Positions 24,020 to 31,878 of a stretch of 42,102 bases of DNA are shown here, one piece after another. Below the pieces are notes generated by a model. That model saw nothing but the letters and a program-made list of their open reading frames with translations, made no database searches and was not told the origin of the DNA. Source of the stretch: Oscillospiraceae bacterium (GTDB lineage: Bacteria > Bacillota > Clostridia > Oscillospirales > Ruminococcaceae); the NCBI GenBank assembly GCA_017461245.1, contig JAFTYW010000048.1, positions 1-42,102 on the forward strand, written 5' to 3'. How positions within the stretch are numbered: position 1 is the first letter of the stretch; every line of letters begins with the position of its first letter. The position numbers were made by a program, and so were the translations under genes.

Positions 24020-26278
24020 ATGAGAAACATTGTAAACTTAAACGCCGATTGGCTCTTTACAAAAGAACTGCTCGCTATCCCCACCGCTCTCCCTGAGGGC
24101 TGGGAGGCAGTATCCGTTCCTCACTGCTGGAACGCTAAGGACGGCCAGGACGGCGGCAACGACTACCATAGAGGCACCTGCCTTTATGCAAAAAGCTTAA
24201 AGAAGGCAGACCTTCCCGTAAGCGACCTTTATTTCCTTGAAATTCAGGGCGCAAACTCCTCTGCAAAGGTCTATCTTAACGGAAAAGAGCTCGCAGAGCA
24301 CCACGGCGGTTATTCCACTTGGAGAGTTGACCTAACACCCGCTCTTGAGGACGAAAACCTGCTTGTTATCTCAGTTGACAACAGCGCTAACGAGACCGTT
24401 TATCCCCAGATGGCTGACTTTACTTTCTACGGCGGCCTTTACAGAGATGTAAACTTAATCTGTGTAAACGACAGCCACTTTGACTTAGAGTATTACGGCG
24501 CACCCGGCCTTAAGATTACTCCTACCGTTGACGGTAAGGACGCAAAGGTCGAGGTTGAGGCTTTTGTTAAGAATCTTAAAGAGGGCCAGAAGCTTGTCTT
24601 TACTATCTATGATAAGGAAGAAAACGAGCTTCAGAAAATTGAGGGCACCGACAGTGTTGTTACCTTTGAGATAAAGGATGTTCACCTCTGGCACGGCAGA
24701 CGTGATCCCTATCTTTACTGCTGTGAGGTAGAGATAGTCGAGGGCGACGAGGTGCTCGATAACGTTTGCAACCGCTTTGGCGTTCGCTCCTTTGAGATAG
24801 ACGCCGAGCGCGGCTTTATCTTAAACGGCGAGGAGTATGCTCTGCGCGGCGTATCTCGCCATCAGGATAGATGGGGAGTAGGTAACGCGCTCACCCACCA
24901 GCATCACGAGGAGGATATTGACCTTATCTGCGAGGTCGGCGCCACCACCATCCGCCTTGCTCACTATCAGCACGACCAGTATTTCTATGACCTCTGCGAC
25001 GAAAAGGGACTTGTTATCTGGGCTGAGATTCCTTACATTTCAAAGCATATGCCTACAGGCAGAGAGAACACCATCTCTCAGATGAAGGAGCTTATCTCCC
25101 AGAACTACAACCACCCCTCGATAGTTGTTTGGGGACTTTCTAACGAGATCTCCATCGGCGGCTCTGACAATGACCTTCTTGAAAATCACCGCATCTTAAA
25201 CGACCTTTGTCACGAGATGGACAAAACAAGAAAGACCACCATTGCCGCAGTTTCGATGTGCAAGATGGACGATCCCTATCTTCAGATTCCCGACGTCGTT
25301 TCCTACAACCACTATTTCGGCTGGTACGGCGGCGACACCTCTATGAACGGACCTTGGTTTGACAAGTTCCACGCTATGCACCCCTCTATTCCCATCGGCT
25401 GTTCGGAGTACGGCTGCGAGGCGCTTAACTGGCATACCTCCGATCCCCGCCAGGGCGACTACACCGAGGAATATCAGGCATACTACCACGAGGAGCTTAT
25501 AAAGCAGCTCTTTACCCGCAAATATATGTGGGCAACTCACGTTTGGAATATGTTTGATTTCGGTGCCGACGCAAGAAATGAGGGCGGCGAGGACGGACAG
25601 AACCACAAGGGTCTTGTAACCTTCGACAGAAAGTATAAGAAGGACTCCTTCTATGCCTACAAGGCATGGCTTTCTGACGAGCCTTTCGTTCACATCTGCT
25701 CCAAGCGTTACGTTGACAGAGTTGAGGACGTAACAAAGATTACCGTTTACTCAAATCTTCCCGAGGTTGAGCTTTTTGCAAACGGAGTTTCTGTCGGCAA
25801 AAAGACTGCTGAGGACCACTTCTTCTATTTCGACGTTAAGAACGAGGGCGAAACAGTTCTCGCCGCTAAGGCTGGAGATTGCACCGACGAGAGCAAGATC
25901 CGCAAGGTAGAGGAGTTTAACGAGGAATATCGCCTTAAAGAAAAGGGTGCTATCCTTAACTGGTTTGACATCAACGCTCCCGAGGGCAGACTTTCGCTTA
26001 ACGATAAGATGAGCGACATTATCTCCACCTTCAGAGGCAAGCTCCTCTTTGCAAAGCTTATGGGCTCAATGCTCGGCGGCGGCAAAAAGGGTGAAAAGAA
26101 AAAGGCCGCAGGCTTTGACGTAACCCCCGAGATGATGGCTATGATGGGCGGCTTTACCGCACTTCGCCTCTTCACCCTTATGGGTGGAATGATGGACGTT
26201 AAGTTCACCAAAGAGCAGCTTCTCGATATCAATAAGAAGCTCAATAAGATAAGAAAGCCCAAGAATAAAAAGAAATAA
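24020..26278 (+). CDS. Glycoside hydrolase family 2 beta-glycosidase (beta-glucuronidase or beta-galactosidase type)
   Basis: The order is a sugar-binding beta-sandwich (residues 1-165, GGLYRDVNLI), an Ig-like domain (about 170-265) and a TIM barrel. The acid/base is E376 (GLSNEIS) and the nucleophile E463 (GCSEYGCEA). N528 and K530 in GQNHKGLVTFDR resemble the N-x-K pair that contacts the glucuronate carboxylate in beta-glucuronidases, but NDKGL-like sequences also occur in beta-galactosidases, so specificity rests on the operon. No signal peptide: cytoplasmic. An unusual C-terminal segment of about 110 residues follows the last beta domain, with a Lys-Gly linker and the Met-rich PEMMAMMGGFTALRLFTLMGG, ending in a poly-Lys tail. 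AAAGGAG precedes the ATG. Confidence 0.92.
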   Translation: MRNIVNLNADWLFTKELLAIPTALPEGWEAVSVPHCWNAKDGQDGGNDYHRGTCLYAKSLKKADLPVSDLYFLEIQGANSSAKVYLNGKELAEHHGGYSTWRVDLTPALEDENLLVISVDNSANETVYPQMADFTFYGGLYRDVNLICVNDSHFDLEYYGAPGLKITPTVDGKDAKVEVEAFVKNLKEGQKLVFTIYDKEENELQKIEGTDSVVTFEIKDVHLWHGRRDPYLYCCEVEIVEGDEVLDNVCNRFGVRSFEIDAERGFILNGEEYALRGVSRHQDRWGVGNALTHQHHEEDIDLICEVGATTIRLAHYQHDQYFYDLCDEKGLVIWAEIPYISKHMPTGRENTISQMKELISQNYNHPSIVVWGLSNEISIGGSDNDLLENHRILNDLCHEMDKTRKTTIAAVSMCKMDDPYLQIPDVVSYNHYFGWYGGDTSMNGPWFDKFHAMHPSIPIGCSEYGCEALNWHTSDPRQGDYTEEYQAYYHEELIKQLFTRKYMWATHVWNMFDFGADARNEGGEDGQNHKGLVTFDRKYKKDSFYAYKAWLSDEPFVHICSKRYVDRVEDVTKITVYSNLPEVELFANGVSVGKKTAEDHFFYFDVKNEGETVLAAKAGDCTDESKIRKVEEFNEEYRLKEKGAILNWFDINAPEGRLSLNDKMSDIISTFRGKLLFAKLMGSMLGGGKKGEKKKAAGFDVTPEMMAMMGGFTALRLFTLMGGMMDVKFTKEQLLDINKKLNKIRKPKNKKK

Positions 26279-26283
26279 AAAAC

Positions 26284-26316
26284 AAAAAGAGCAGATGCGG
26301 CGCATCTGCTCTTTTT
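26284..26316 (+). terminator. Terminator after the glycosidase
   Basis: AGAGCAGATGCG pairs with CGCATCTGCTCT almost without a loop, flanked by A5 and T5 runs. Probably works in both directions. Confidence 0.9.
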
Positions 26317-26360
26317 AAATTTAAACTAAAAATGGAAAGTTGAAAAAACAAACTAAACTC

Positions 26361-26448
26361 ATATTTTGTAGGGGAGGGGCTTGCTCCTCCCGCAAAAACA
26401 CGCTAAAACCAAAACGGGCGAACAATGTTCGCCCCTACGAAATACAAT
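26361..26448. repeat. TGTAGGG-type palindromic element 2
   Basis: Starts ATTTTGTAGGGGAGGGGCTT and ends with TTCGCCCCTACGAAATACAA, so the ends are inverted copies. Inner hairpins GAGGGGCTTGCTCCTC and GGGCGAACAATGTTCGCCC are perfect or nearly so. Confidence 0.75.
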
Positions 26449-26485
26449 TATTTACTGCCTCTTATCATAGTACTATTTCTCTGTG

Positions 26486-26728
26486 TTAGTCATCAAGACC
26501 AGCAAAAAACTCAGAATAATCGCAGGCGTAAATTTTAGCAAGCTGAACAATAACACTCGCCCTTATGTTCAATTCTCCTGCTTCATATTTAGCATAGGTG
26601 CTTCTGCCTATATCACAACCTCTTATTTGCAGCTCTGCACAAAGCTTTTCTTGTGATATTTTATTTTCCAGGCGAAGCCTGCGAAGATTATCTCCCATAT
26701 TAAGATCACGGCGAATCTTTTGTTCCAT
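26486..26728 (-). CDS. XRE-family repressor, cassette copy 1
   Basis: The 80-residue protein is essentially one helix-turn-helix domain: NLRRLRLENKISQEKLCAELQIRGCDIGRSTYAKYEAGELNI, followed by the last helices ending FFAGLDD. It is divergent from the cysteine-rich gene at 26840; the 111-bp gap holds a 17-bp-spaced promoter with inverted TTGACCA/TGGTCAA sites on its -35 and just past its start point, so the protein most likely represses that gene and itself. A GGGAGGT site sets the start. It is clearly related in architecture, but not close in sequence, to the XRE protein at 35855-36094, which holds the same position in cassette copy 2. Confidence 0.9.
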   Translation of the reverse strand: MEQKIRRDLNMGDNLRRLRLENKISQEKLCAELQIRGCDIGRSTYAKYEAGELNIRASVIVQLAKIYACDYSEFFAGLDD

Positions 26729-26743
26729 AATCTACCTCCCAAA

Positions 26744-26817
26744 TTGACCAGTATTGGTTGCAATTAAGTATATTTTATGCTATACTGATTAAAAATATTG
26801 CCCGTGATGCTGGTCAA
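26744..26817 (+). promoter_or_regulatory. Promoter and operators of cassette copy 1
   Basis: TTGCAA (26758-26763) and TATACT (26781-26786) are 17 bp apart and face the cysteine-rich gene. TTGACCAGTATTGGT (26744-26758), itself an imperfect palindrome around ACCA-TGGT, touches the -35. An inverted copy CTGGTCAA (26810-26817) lies just beyond the start point. This is the layout expected for repression by the divergent XRE protein. Confidence 0.72.
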
Positions 26818-26839
26818 TATATTGAAAGGGAGTAATACT

Positions 26840-27112
26840 GTGATTAAAGATGTTACGGGAACAACGCTCACACCGGGGAATTTTGGCAAGGACTGCCTTG
26901 GCGACGGCAGGCATTATGACAAAAATGGAGAGTGTATAGAGTGTTGCTGCGATGAGTGCGGGTTTTATATGTGCTGCATAGAGGAACACAACCAAAATGA
27001 TTGTAAATCCTGCGAGCACTTCTACTGTCCGCGTGTTAAAAATAAGGTCGGCTCGTTTTTTAAGTTTTTAAAGAGTTGGTTAGTAAATGCAAAATGGGTT
27101 TTAAAATTGTAG
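26840..27112 (+). CDS. Small cysteine-rich protein, cassette copy 1
   Basis: I do not recognise this family. The 90-residue protein has 11 cysteines, nine of them packed in the stretch ECCCDECGFYMCCIEEHNQN and the following DCKSCEHFYC, preceded by KDCLGDGRHYDKNG. The pattern suggests bound metal (zinc or iron-sulfur) rather than disulfides, since no signal peptide is visible, but that is inference. A basic, hydrophobic C-terminal segment of about 30 residues may touch the membrane. GTG 26840 with AAAGGGAG upstream is chosen because it matches MIKD of copy 2. The stop codon falls in the TTGTAGGGG end of a repeat element, so the C terminus was probably altered by it. Confidence 0.82.
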   Translation: MIKDVTGTTLTPGNFGKDCLGDGRHYDKNGECIECCCDECGFYMCCIEEHNQNDCKSCEHFYCPRVKNKVGSFFKFLKSWLVNAKWVLKL

Positions 27113-27448
27113 GGGCGCTTCGGTAACGTGCCCCTACGGATTCTATCGAACGTTAGTTTTATATTGTAGGGGAGGGCCTCTGCGCCCTCCCGAAAAGTTT
27201 TTGCTTAGCCTTGCGGGAGGAGCAAGCCCCTCCCCTACAAAACCCTAATGAACGCTGAATTTTAATTTGTAGGGGCGCGCCCTCGAGCGCTCGCAGAGCG
27301 AGATGAAGCGAGGCAAAAGCGGGTGCCGCGGTCGAAAATTTGAGCAATAAGCGAAAAATTTTCGGGCACCGCAAACGGACACGGCCTGCGTGCCGTTCCG
27401 ATGCGGCACGACACATAGGTCGTGCCCTACAGATTTTATCGAACGTTA
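27107..27448. repeat. Three tandem TGTAGGG-type palindromic elements (3, 4, 5)
   Basis: Element 3 (27107-27154), element 4 (27164-27256) and element 5 (27252-27448) lie head to tail. Each begins with a T-rich lead into TTGTAGGGG and ends with CCCTAC followed by an A-rich stretch; the right flanks of 3 and 5 read TTCTATCGAACGTTA and TTTTATCGAACGTTA. The interiors are different GC-rich palindromes, and element 5 contains several, including GAAAATTT and GGCACGACACATAGGTCGTGCC. No gene is visible in 27113-27595; the remainder holds the promoter of the next gene. Confidence 0.78.
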
Positions 27449-27472
27449 CGATTATCAAGCCGCAAGTTTCCC

Positions 27473-27501
27473 TTGAAAAAATCGGGCAAAAGTGCTATAA
27501 T
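27473..27501 (+). promoter_or_regulatory. Promoter of the LuxR-type regulator gene
   Basis: TTGAAA (27473-27478) and a perfect TATAAT (27496-27501) are separated by 17 bp. This leaves a leader of about 88 nt before the start codon. Confidence 0.82.
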
Positions 27502-27595
27502 TAAAAATAGCGAAAAAACGCTTAACGAAGGAGCTCTTCTTAGACTTTTATTAAGCCTATCAAAACCCCCTCGAAATTAAAAAGAGGTGTCAAAA

Positions 27596-28762
27596 TTGAC
27601 TTTTGAATCGGCTAAAAAGGCGGCCGAAAGGCTTGGCTGCACCGAGCGTGCAGTTCAAAAATGGGCAAAAGAGGGTAAGATCCCCTATGCCTATAAGGAC
27701 GGCAGGGATTGGAAAATTCCCGAAAATGCCACCGTTCCTAACCCTAATATAAAGGCAAAGCCCGTTTACAACAACGAGCCTTACCCCATTATTCATACAT
27801 ATACCTCGGGAAAGATCCTAGATTACTTAGAGAGCATCGAGAACGAGGACGATAGGGCAATGGCCTACTGCGAGTATTATTACTTTACCGGTCAGTTTAA
27901 GGAATCTACCATTATTGCAGAGCCATATCTCGATTCTCCAAACCCCATTTTGAGAACAAGCGCGGCGGTGTTTTGTCTTTTTGCAAACCTCAGCCGAGGC
28001 ATTATGCATAAGAGCAGGCACGCGGGCGGAATTTTAAAGGCCGAGCTTGCGAGATGTCTTGATGAGGACGAAACCGACTTTATAAAAGCGGTTGCTGTTT
28101 TCTCAATGGGCATTGTCAATATGCAGCTTCACCTGCCCGAGCAAAATATTCCCCTTATGCGCGACTATATGAAGTACCTTGACGGCGGTATAAGAAGCTT
28201 TGCCTGCTACCTTATGGCCTACAAGGCATATCTTGAAAAGGACTATTCAAGGTCGCTCGGCATTGTTGAAACTGCGCTGAGCATGAGCGCGGTGCAGTAC
28301 CCCTTGCCTATGATATACCTTTATATCATAGCCGCTATGGACTATATGAGTCTTATGAAAGTCAGAGAGGCAAACTCCTGCATTGAAAAGGCGTGGCTTC
28401 TTGCCGCCCCCGACGGACTTATCATCCCGTTTGTTGAGCATTATAATCTTTTGCAGGGCCTTATCGAAAAGCACTTTAAGAAAAATCACCCCGAGGATTA
28501 TAATAAGATAATAGCTGCCGCAAAGCAGTACAATCTGTCATGGCACGAGGTTTACAACGAGAACAACGAGCAGTCTGTTGCCAGTAACCTTACCCACATC
28601 GAGTTTACTATTGCGATGCTTTACAGCCGTAATTGGCGCGTTAAGGAAATTGCCGCCCACATGGAGCTTTCTGAGAGGACTATTACAAACTACATAACCG
28701 TCATCTATGACAAGCTCGGCATCAACGGAAAAAAGGAACTTGAAAAATTTATGTTAAAATAA
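27596..28762 (+). CDS. Regulator with N-terminal excisionase-type HTH and C-terminal LuxR-type HTH
   Basis: Residues 1-45 form a MerR/excisionase-like helix-turn-helix (SAKKAAERLGCTERAVQKWAKEGKIPYAYKDGRDWKIP). The middle (about 60-300) is helical with TPR-like repeats (AMAYCEYYYFTGQFKES, YLEKDYSRSLGIVETALSM). The end is a LuxR-type helix-turn-helix: IEFTIAMLYSRNWRVKEIAAHMELSERTITNYITVIYDKLGI. This two-headed layout, with a TPR-like sensor between, resembles MalT/LAL-type regulators without the ATPase. GTG 27587 is also in frame, but TTG 27596 is 8 bp after AAAGAGG and preferred. It ends at a terminator and lies upstream of the adhesin operon, which it may control. Confidence 0.82.
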   Translation: MTFESAKKAAERLGCTERAVQKWAKEGKIPYAYKDGRDWKIPENATVPNPNIKAKPVYNNEPYPIIHTYTSGKILDYLESIENEDDRAMAYCEYYYFTGQFKESTIIAEPYLDSPNPILRTSAAVFCLFANLSRGIMHKSRHAGGILKAELARCLDEDETDFIKAVAVFSMGIVNMQLHLPEQNIPLMRDYMKYLDGGIRSFACYLMAYKAYLEKDYSRSLGIVETALSMSAVQYPLPMIYLYIIAAMDYMSLMKVREANSCIEKAWLLAAPDGLIIPFVEHYNLLQGLIEKHFKKNHPEDYNKIIAAAKQYNLSWHEVYNENNEQSVASNLTHIEFTIAMLYSRNWRVKEIAAHMELSERTITNYITVIYDKLGINGKKELEKFMLK

Positions 28763-28767
28763 TTTTC

Positions 28768-28799
28768 GCCCTGTTCGTTAAAACGAACGGGGCTTTTTT
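28768..28799 (+). terminator. Terminator after the LuxR-type regulator
   Basis: GCCCTGTTCGTT pairs with AACGAACGGGGC (one G-T) and is followed by six T residues. Confidence 0.9.
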
Positions 28800-28920
28800 G
28801 CGCCTAAAAAGCCAAAAATTGCTTGTTTTGAGCCGAATTGGGCGGGTTTTGGGTCTAAATACGTCGAAATTTCGTTTAAAATTTAACAAAGATTTGCAGT
28901 TTTTTTTGAAAAAATTACTC

Positions 28921-28949
28921 ATTACAGAAATTTCTGTCAATGCTAAAAT
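28921..28949 (+). promoter_or_regulatory. Candidate promoter of the adhesin operon with a palindrome in the spacer
   Basis: ATTACA (28921-28926) and TAAAAT (28944-28949) are 17 bp apart. A perfect 14-bp palindrome ACAGAAATTTCTGT (28924-28937) overlaps the weak -35 and the spacer, a good site for a regulator. The start codon of the small gene is 36 bp downstream. Confidence 0.6.
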
Positions 28950-28984
28950 TATGACATAGACCACAAGAGTAAGAGGTGATGTGC

Positions 28985-29284
28985 GTGAACGACGAGGGTA
29001 AACGCCTTTTTACAATTGACGGCGACACGGTTGAAGTAGAGCGTGTGTTCGACGAGAGGATCGGAGCGCACATTCACGACTACCCCGATTTTTGTGAAAA
29101 TCCGAGGGTAACTTTGGCCGGCAGACCGTGGGTGAACGTAACCCGAGACGATTGTCCCTACGCAGATGAAGAGTACGGAGATTGCGGCTCCTGCAAATAT
29201 TTCAGATGCCAGAGCGCAGGCGACCTTATCGGCGTATGCGACAATGAGCAGCTCAGGCTGCAAGGAAAGGAAGAAGTCCTATGA
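28985..29284 (+). CDS. Small cysteine-containing protein coupled to the adhesin gene
   Basis: The family is not recognised. The 99-residue acidic protein has a Cys cluster in its second half, DDCPYADEEYGDCGSCKYFRC followed by IGVCDNEQLR, and no signal peptide. The DCxxCxxFxC core is the same as in the cysteine-rich proteins of the two XRE cassettes (NDCKSCEHFYC, NDCKTCEYFYC), so a shared metal-binding knuckle is plausible. GTG 28985 is chosen for its distance from AAGAGG; GTG 28976 and ATG 28979 are too close. Its stop overlaps the adhesin start as ATGA, implying translational coupling and a role connected with the surface protein or its regulation. Confidence 0.75.
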   Translation: MNDEGKRLFTIDGDTVEVERVFDERIGAHIHDYPDFCENPRVTLAGRPWVNVTRDDCPYADEEYGDCGSCKYFRCQSAGDLIGVCDNEQLRLQGKEEVL

Positions 29285-31878
29285 AAACAAAAACAACACT
29301 CAGAAAGAGGATACTGTCTGTATTTCTCGCAGCAGCGCTCTTTATAGGCGCTCTGCCGCTTTCAATGACAGTTTCAGCGGCTCTGCCCGATAACAGATCG
29401 GCAGACCCTACAACCCTTGACGGCTGGAAAAATTACTTTGGCCCCGACGTTCTCTCCACCCACAACGCAGGCGGCGTTTGGACAGACAAGTCGGTTATGA
29501 CAACGCCCGAACCCCTGCACGAGCATCACTCGGCAGTTAAGATGGACGGCACCGAAAACGAGAGCTTTTTAGTTGCCCTTTCGGCAATCGCTTCAAGCTC
29601 ACAGGTAACAGGCAGAGAGAGCGTTCCTACCGACTCTATGCTTGTTCTCGACGTTTCGGGCTCGATGAACAATAATAGCGGCAATAACGACGCTGCAGAG
29701 GATCTTGTAAATGCGGCAAACGCCAGCATCAAGAAGCTTCTCGATGCAAGCGCTACTAACAGAGTCGGCGTTGTTCTCTATTCGGGATCAAGCTCGAGCA
29801 GCACCAACAGCAACGCTGCGATAACCGTTCTCCCCCTCGCAAGATACACCGCTAATACCAGCGGCGAGTATTTAAGCTACAGCGAGAGCGGCGGCGACGA
29901 GTATATCTCGGTTGCAAACGGCGTTCTCATTGAGGGAACACAGAGCGCTCCCGAACAGAGAAGCAAAGAAGTAGTCGGCGCAACGTATATCCAGAAGGGT
30001 ATATACGCCGCTATGCAGGAGCTTACCGACCCCGATAACCACACAAATAACAGCGGCGCAGGCAGAATGCCCGTTATGATCCTTATGTCTGACGGCTCGC
30101 CCACACTCGCCACCACAAGCTTCACCGCACCCGGACAGTACAACCTCGGAGACGGCTCCTCCACCTCGGCGGCTCAGGGCTTTGTAACCCAGCTTACCGC
30201 CGCTTACGCCAAGAAGACCATTGAGGACTTCTACGGCGACGAGCTTCTTTTCTACACACTCGGCTTTAAGGTTGACGAGGGCTCGGTTGCTGAGGCGGTC
30301 TTAAACCCCGACACAACCTCTCTTGAGTCGGCTCCTGTTGCTATCGACGAGTTCTGGACAGAATACAACGCTGCCGCTCTTAATACAGAGGTCGTTGTCG
30401 AAGAGGACGGCGAATGGGAGTGGGATTGGAGCGAATGGGACTACGTTTGGGTAGACAACAGCAAGACTGTAACCAAGCTTGACGGCCTTACCCAGAGCTA
30501 CGTTACCAAGTACTTCTCGACCACAACTGACCTTGAAGCGACCTTTGACACCATCATCGGCGAAACTCTGCTTCAGGCAAAATATTTCCCCACACTCGTT
30601 GCAGAGAGCGAGCACCTTTCCGGCTACGTTTCCTTTGTTGATAAGATAGGTAAATATATGGAGGTTACCGACGTTAAGGGTATCCTTATCCACGACGACC
30701 TCTTCTCAGGCGCAGACCTTGCTTCTAACTTTAAGTCCGACGGCTCAATGGGCGCTCTCGGCTCGATAGCTGAGCCCACCGAGCTTGGAACAAAAATGCT
30801 CGAGGCTGTTAAAAAGCGTATCGGCATCACCGATGACGACACCGCAAGAACACTCATTTCTCTTGCATATCAGTACGGTCAGCTTTCTTACACAGATGCT
30901 GAGAATTTTTCAAACTATATCGGCTGGTATGCCAACGCAAAGGGTCAGTTCCTCGGCTTCTATCACGAGGGCGTTACAACCCTCCCCGCCACCACAGGCA
31001 ATGCTGACACCGACCCCGTTTACACCGTTAGATCCTACGGCTATCTCGGCGAGGTAGACGCAGCGCACGGCGTTTCCAAGTCGGATATGATGTTCGCGAT
31101 CGTTCAGGTTCGCAAGTCAATTACAAGCGGCGAGCAGATGGTTTCCTTTGGAATCCCTGCGGCGCTTATCCCCGTTGTAACCTATGAGATAGAGCTCGAC
31201 GAAAATGAGAACTTAAAGAGCCTTACCGTTTCGGGCGCAACCGCTCCCATCCGCCTCGTTTACGAGGTAGCTCTTAGAGAGGAAATTGATGAGATCACCA
31301 TCCATGAGGTTGTTGACCCCGCCTATATCGCGGCCAATACCGAGAACGGAAAAGTCAATTTCTACACCAATCAGTATGACGTTAACAACACAACAGGCTA
31401 CGGAACAGTAAACACCTACGCCTACTTTAATCCCTCTCACCAGAACGAGAGATATTACTACACCGAAAACGCCGTTATCTATGCTGACGAGAACGGCACC
31501 GTCTACAACGGCGACGCTAACACCGCTCCCGACGAGAACGGCACCTACTTTAGAGCCTTCACCGTTTATGCAAAGAACGGCACCCTGCAGACCAAGAACG
31601 TTTACGAGAAGATCTCGTCGGTCTCGCTCAAAAAGGCAAAGTACGACTCGGCAGGCGGATATTGGTACGTTCCCGCTAACGCAGTTCACACCTACACCGA
31701 CGGTTTTACCATCTATAAGAGCGAGGATAACACCGATACTCTTAAGGATGCTACAGGCATCAAGGGCATCGCAAACGAGCCTTTGTTGACACAAGAGGCT
31801 GGGAGCAGGCAAATCAGCCCGACGAGGCGGCTTACAACTACTATGTTGGCGCAACTCTCGGCAACAACGGTAAATTAA
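29281..31878 (+). CDS. VWA-domain surface adhesin, N-terminal part (frame broken near 31782)
   Basis: A signal peptide (KRILSVFLAAALFIGALPLSM, cut near VSA-A at residue 33) leads into a von Willebrand A domain with the MIDAS motif DVSGS at residues 124-128 and MILMSDGSPT near 265. A Trp/Glu-rich insert (EEDGEWEWDWSEWDYVW) lies about residues 373-390. Such proteins bind host or matrix ligands and are often pilus tips. The frame shifts after ANEP near 31782: the last 30 or so residues are out of frame and end at 31878, while the adjoining frame continues the protein to 35747. Loss of one T in CCTTT(T)GTTGAC would explain it. The start overlaps the upstream small gene. Confidence 0.9.
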   Translation: MKTKTTLRKRILSVFLAAALFIGALPLSMTVSAALPDNRSADPTTLDGWKNYFGPDVLSTHNAGGVWTDKSVMTTPEPLHEHHSAVKMDGTENESFLVALSAIASSSQVTGRESVPTDSMLVLDVSGSMNNNSGNNDAAEDLVNAANASIKKLLDASATNRVGVVLYSGSSSSSTNSNAAITVLPLARYTANTSGEYLSYSESGGDEYISVANGVLIEGTQSAPEQRSKEVVGATYIQKGIYAAMQELTDPDNHTNNSGAGRMPVMILMSDGSPTLATTSFTAPGQYNLGDGSSTSAAQGFVTQLTAAYAKKTIEDFYGDELLFYTLGFKVDEGSVAEAVLNPDTTSLESAPVAIDEFWTEYNAAALNTEVVVEEDGEWEWDWSEWDYVWVDNSKTVTKLDGLTQSYVTKYFSTTTDLEATFDTIIGETLLQAKYFPTLVAESEHLSGYVSFVDKIGKYMEVTDVKGILIHDDLFSGADLASNFKSDGSMGALGSIAEPTELGTKMLEAVKKRIGITDDDTARTLISLAYQYGQLSYTDAENFSNYIGWYANAKGQFLGFYHEGVTTLPATTGNADTDPVYTVRSYGYLGEVDAAHGVSKSDMMFAIVQVRKSITSGEQMVSFGIPAALIPVVTYEIELDENENLKSLTVSGATAPIRLVYEVALREEIDEITIHEVVDPAYIAANTENGKVNFYTNQYDVNNTTGYGTVNTYAYFNPSHQNERYYYTENAVIYADENGTVYNGDANTAPDENGTYFRAFTVYAKNGTLQTKNVYEKISSVSLKKAKYDSAGGYWYVPANAVHTYTDGFTIYKSEDNTDTLKDATGIKGIANEPLLTQEAGSRQISPTRRLTTTMLAQLSATTVN

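Noticed and set aside
26798-26839. Upstream TTG start for the copy 1 cysteine-rich gene
   Set aside because: It would lie at the transcript start with no ribosome-binding site, and the extra residues are missing from copy 2.
26486-27112. Classical toxin-antitoxin pair
   Set aside because: The XRE gene and the cysteine-rich gene are divergent, not an overlapping operon, and nothing in the effector resembles a known toxin.
31776-31795. Programmed ribosomal frameshift in the adhesin
   Set aside because: No X-XXY-YYZ slippery heptamer, downstream pseudoknot or internal ribosome-binding site is apparent; loss of one T is the simpler explanation.
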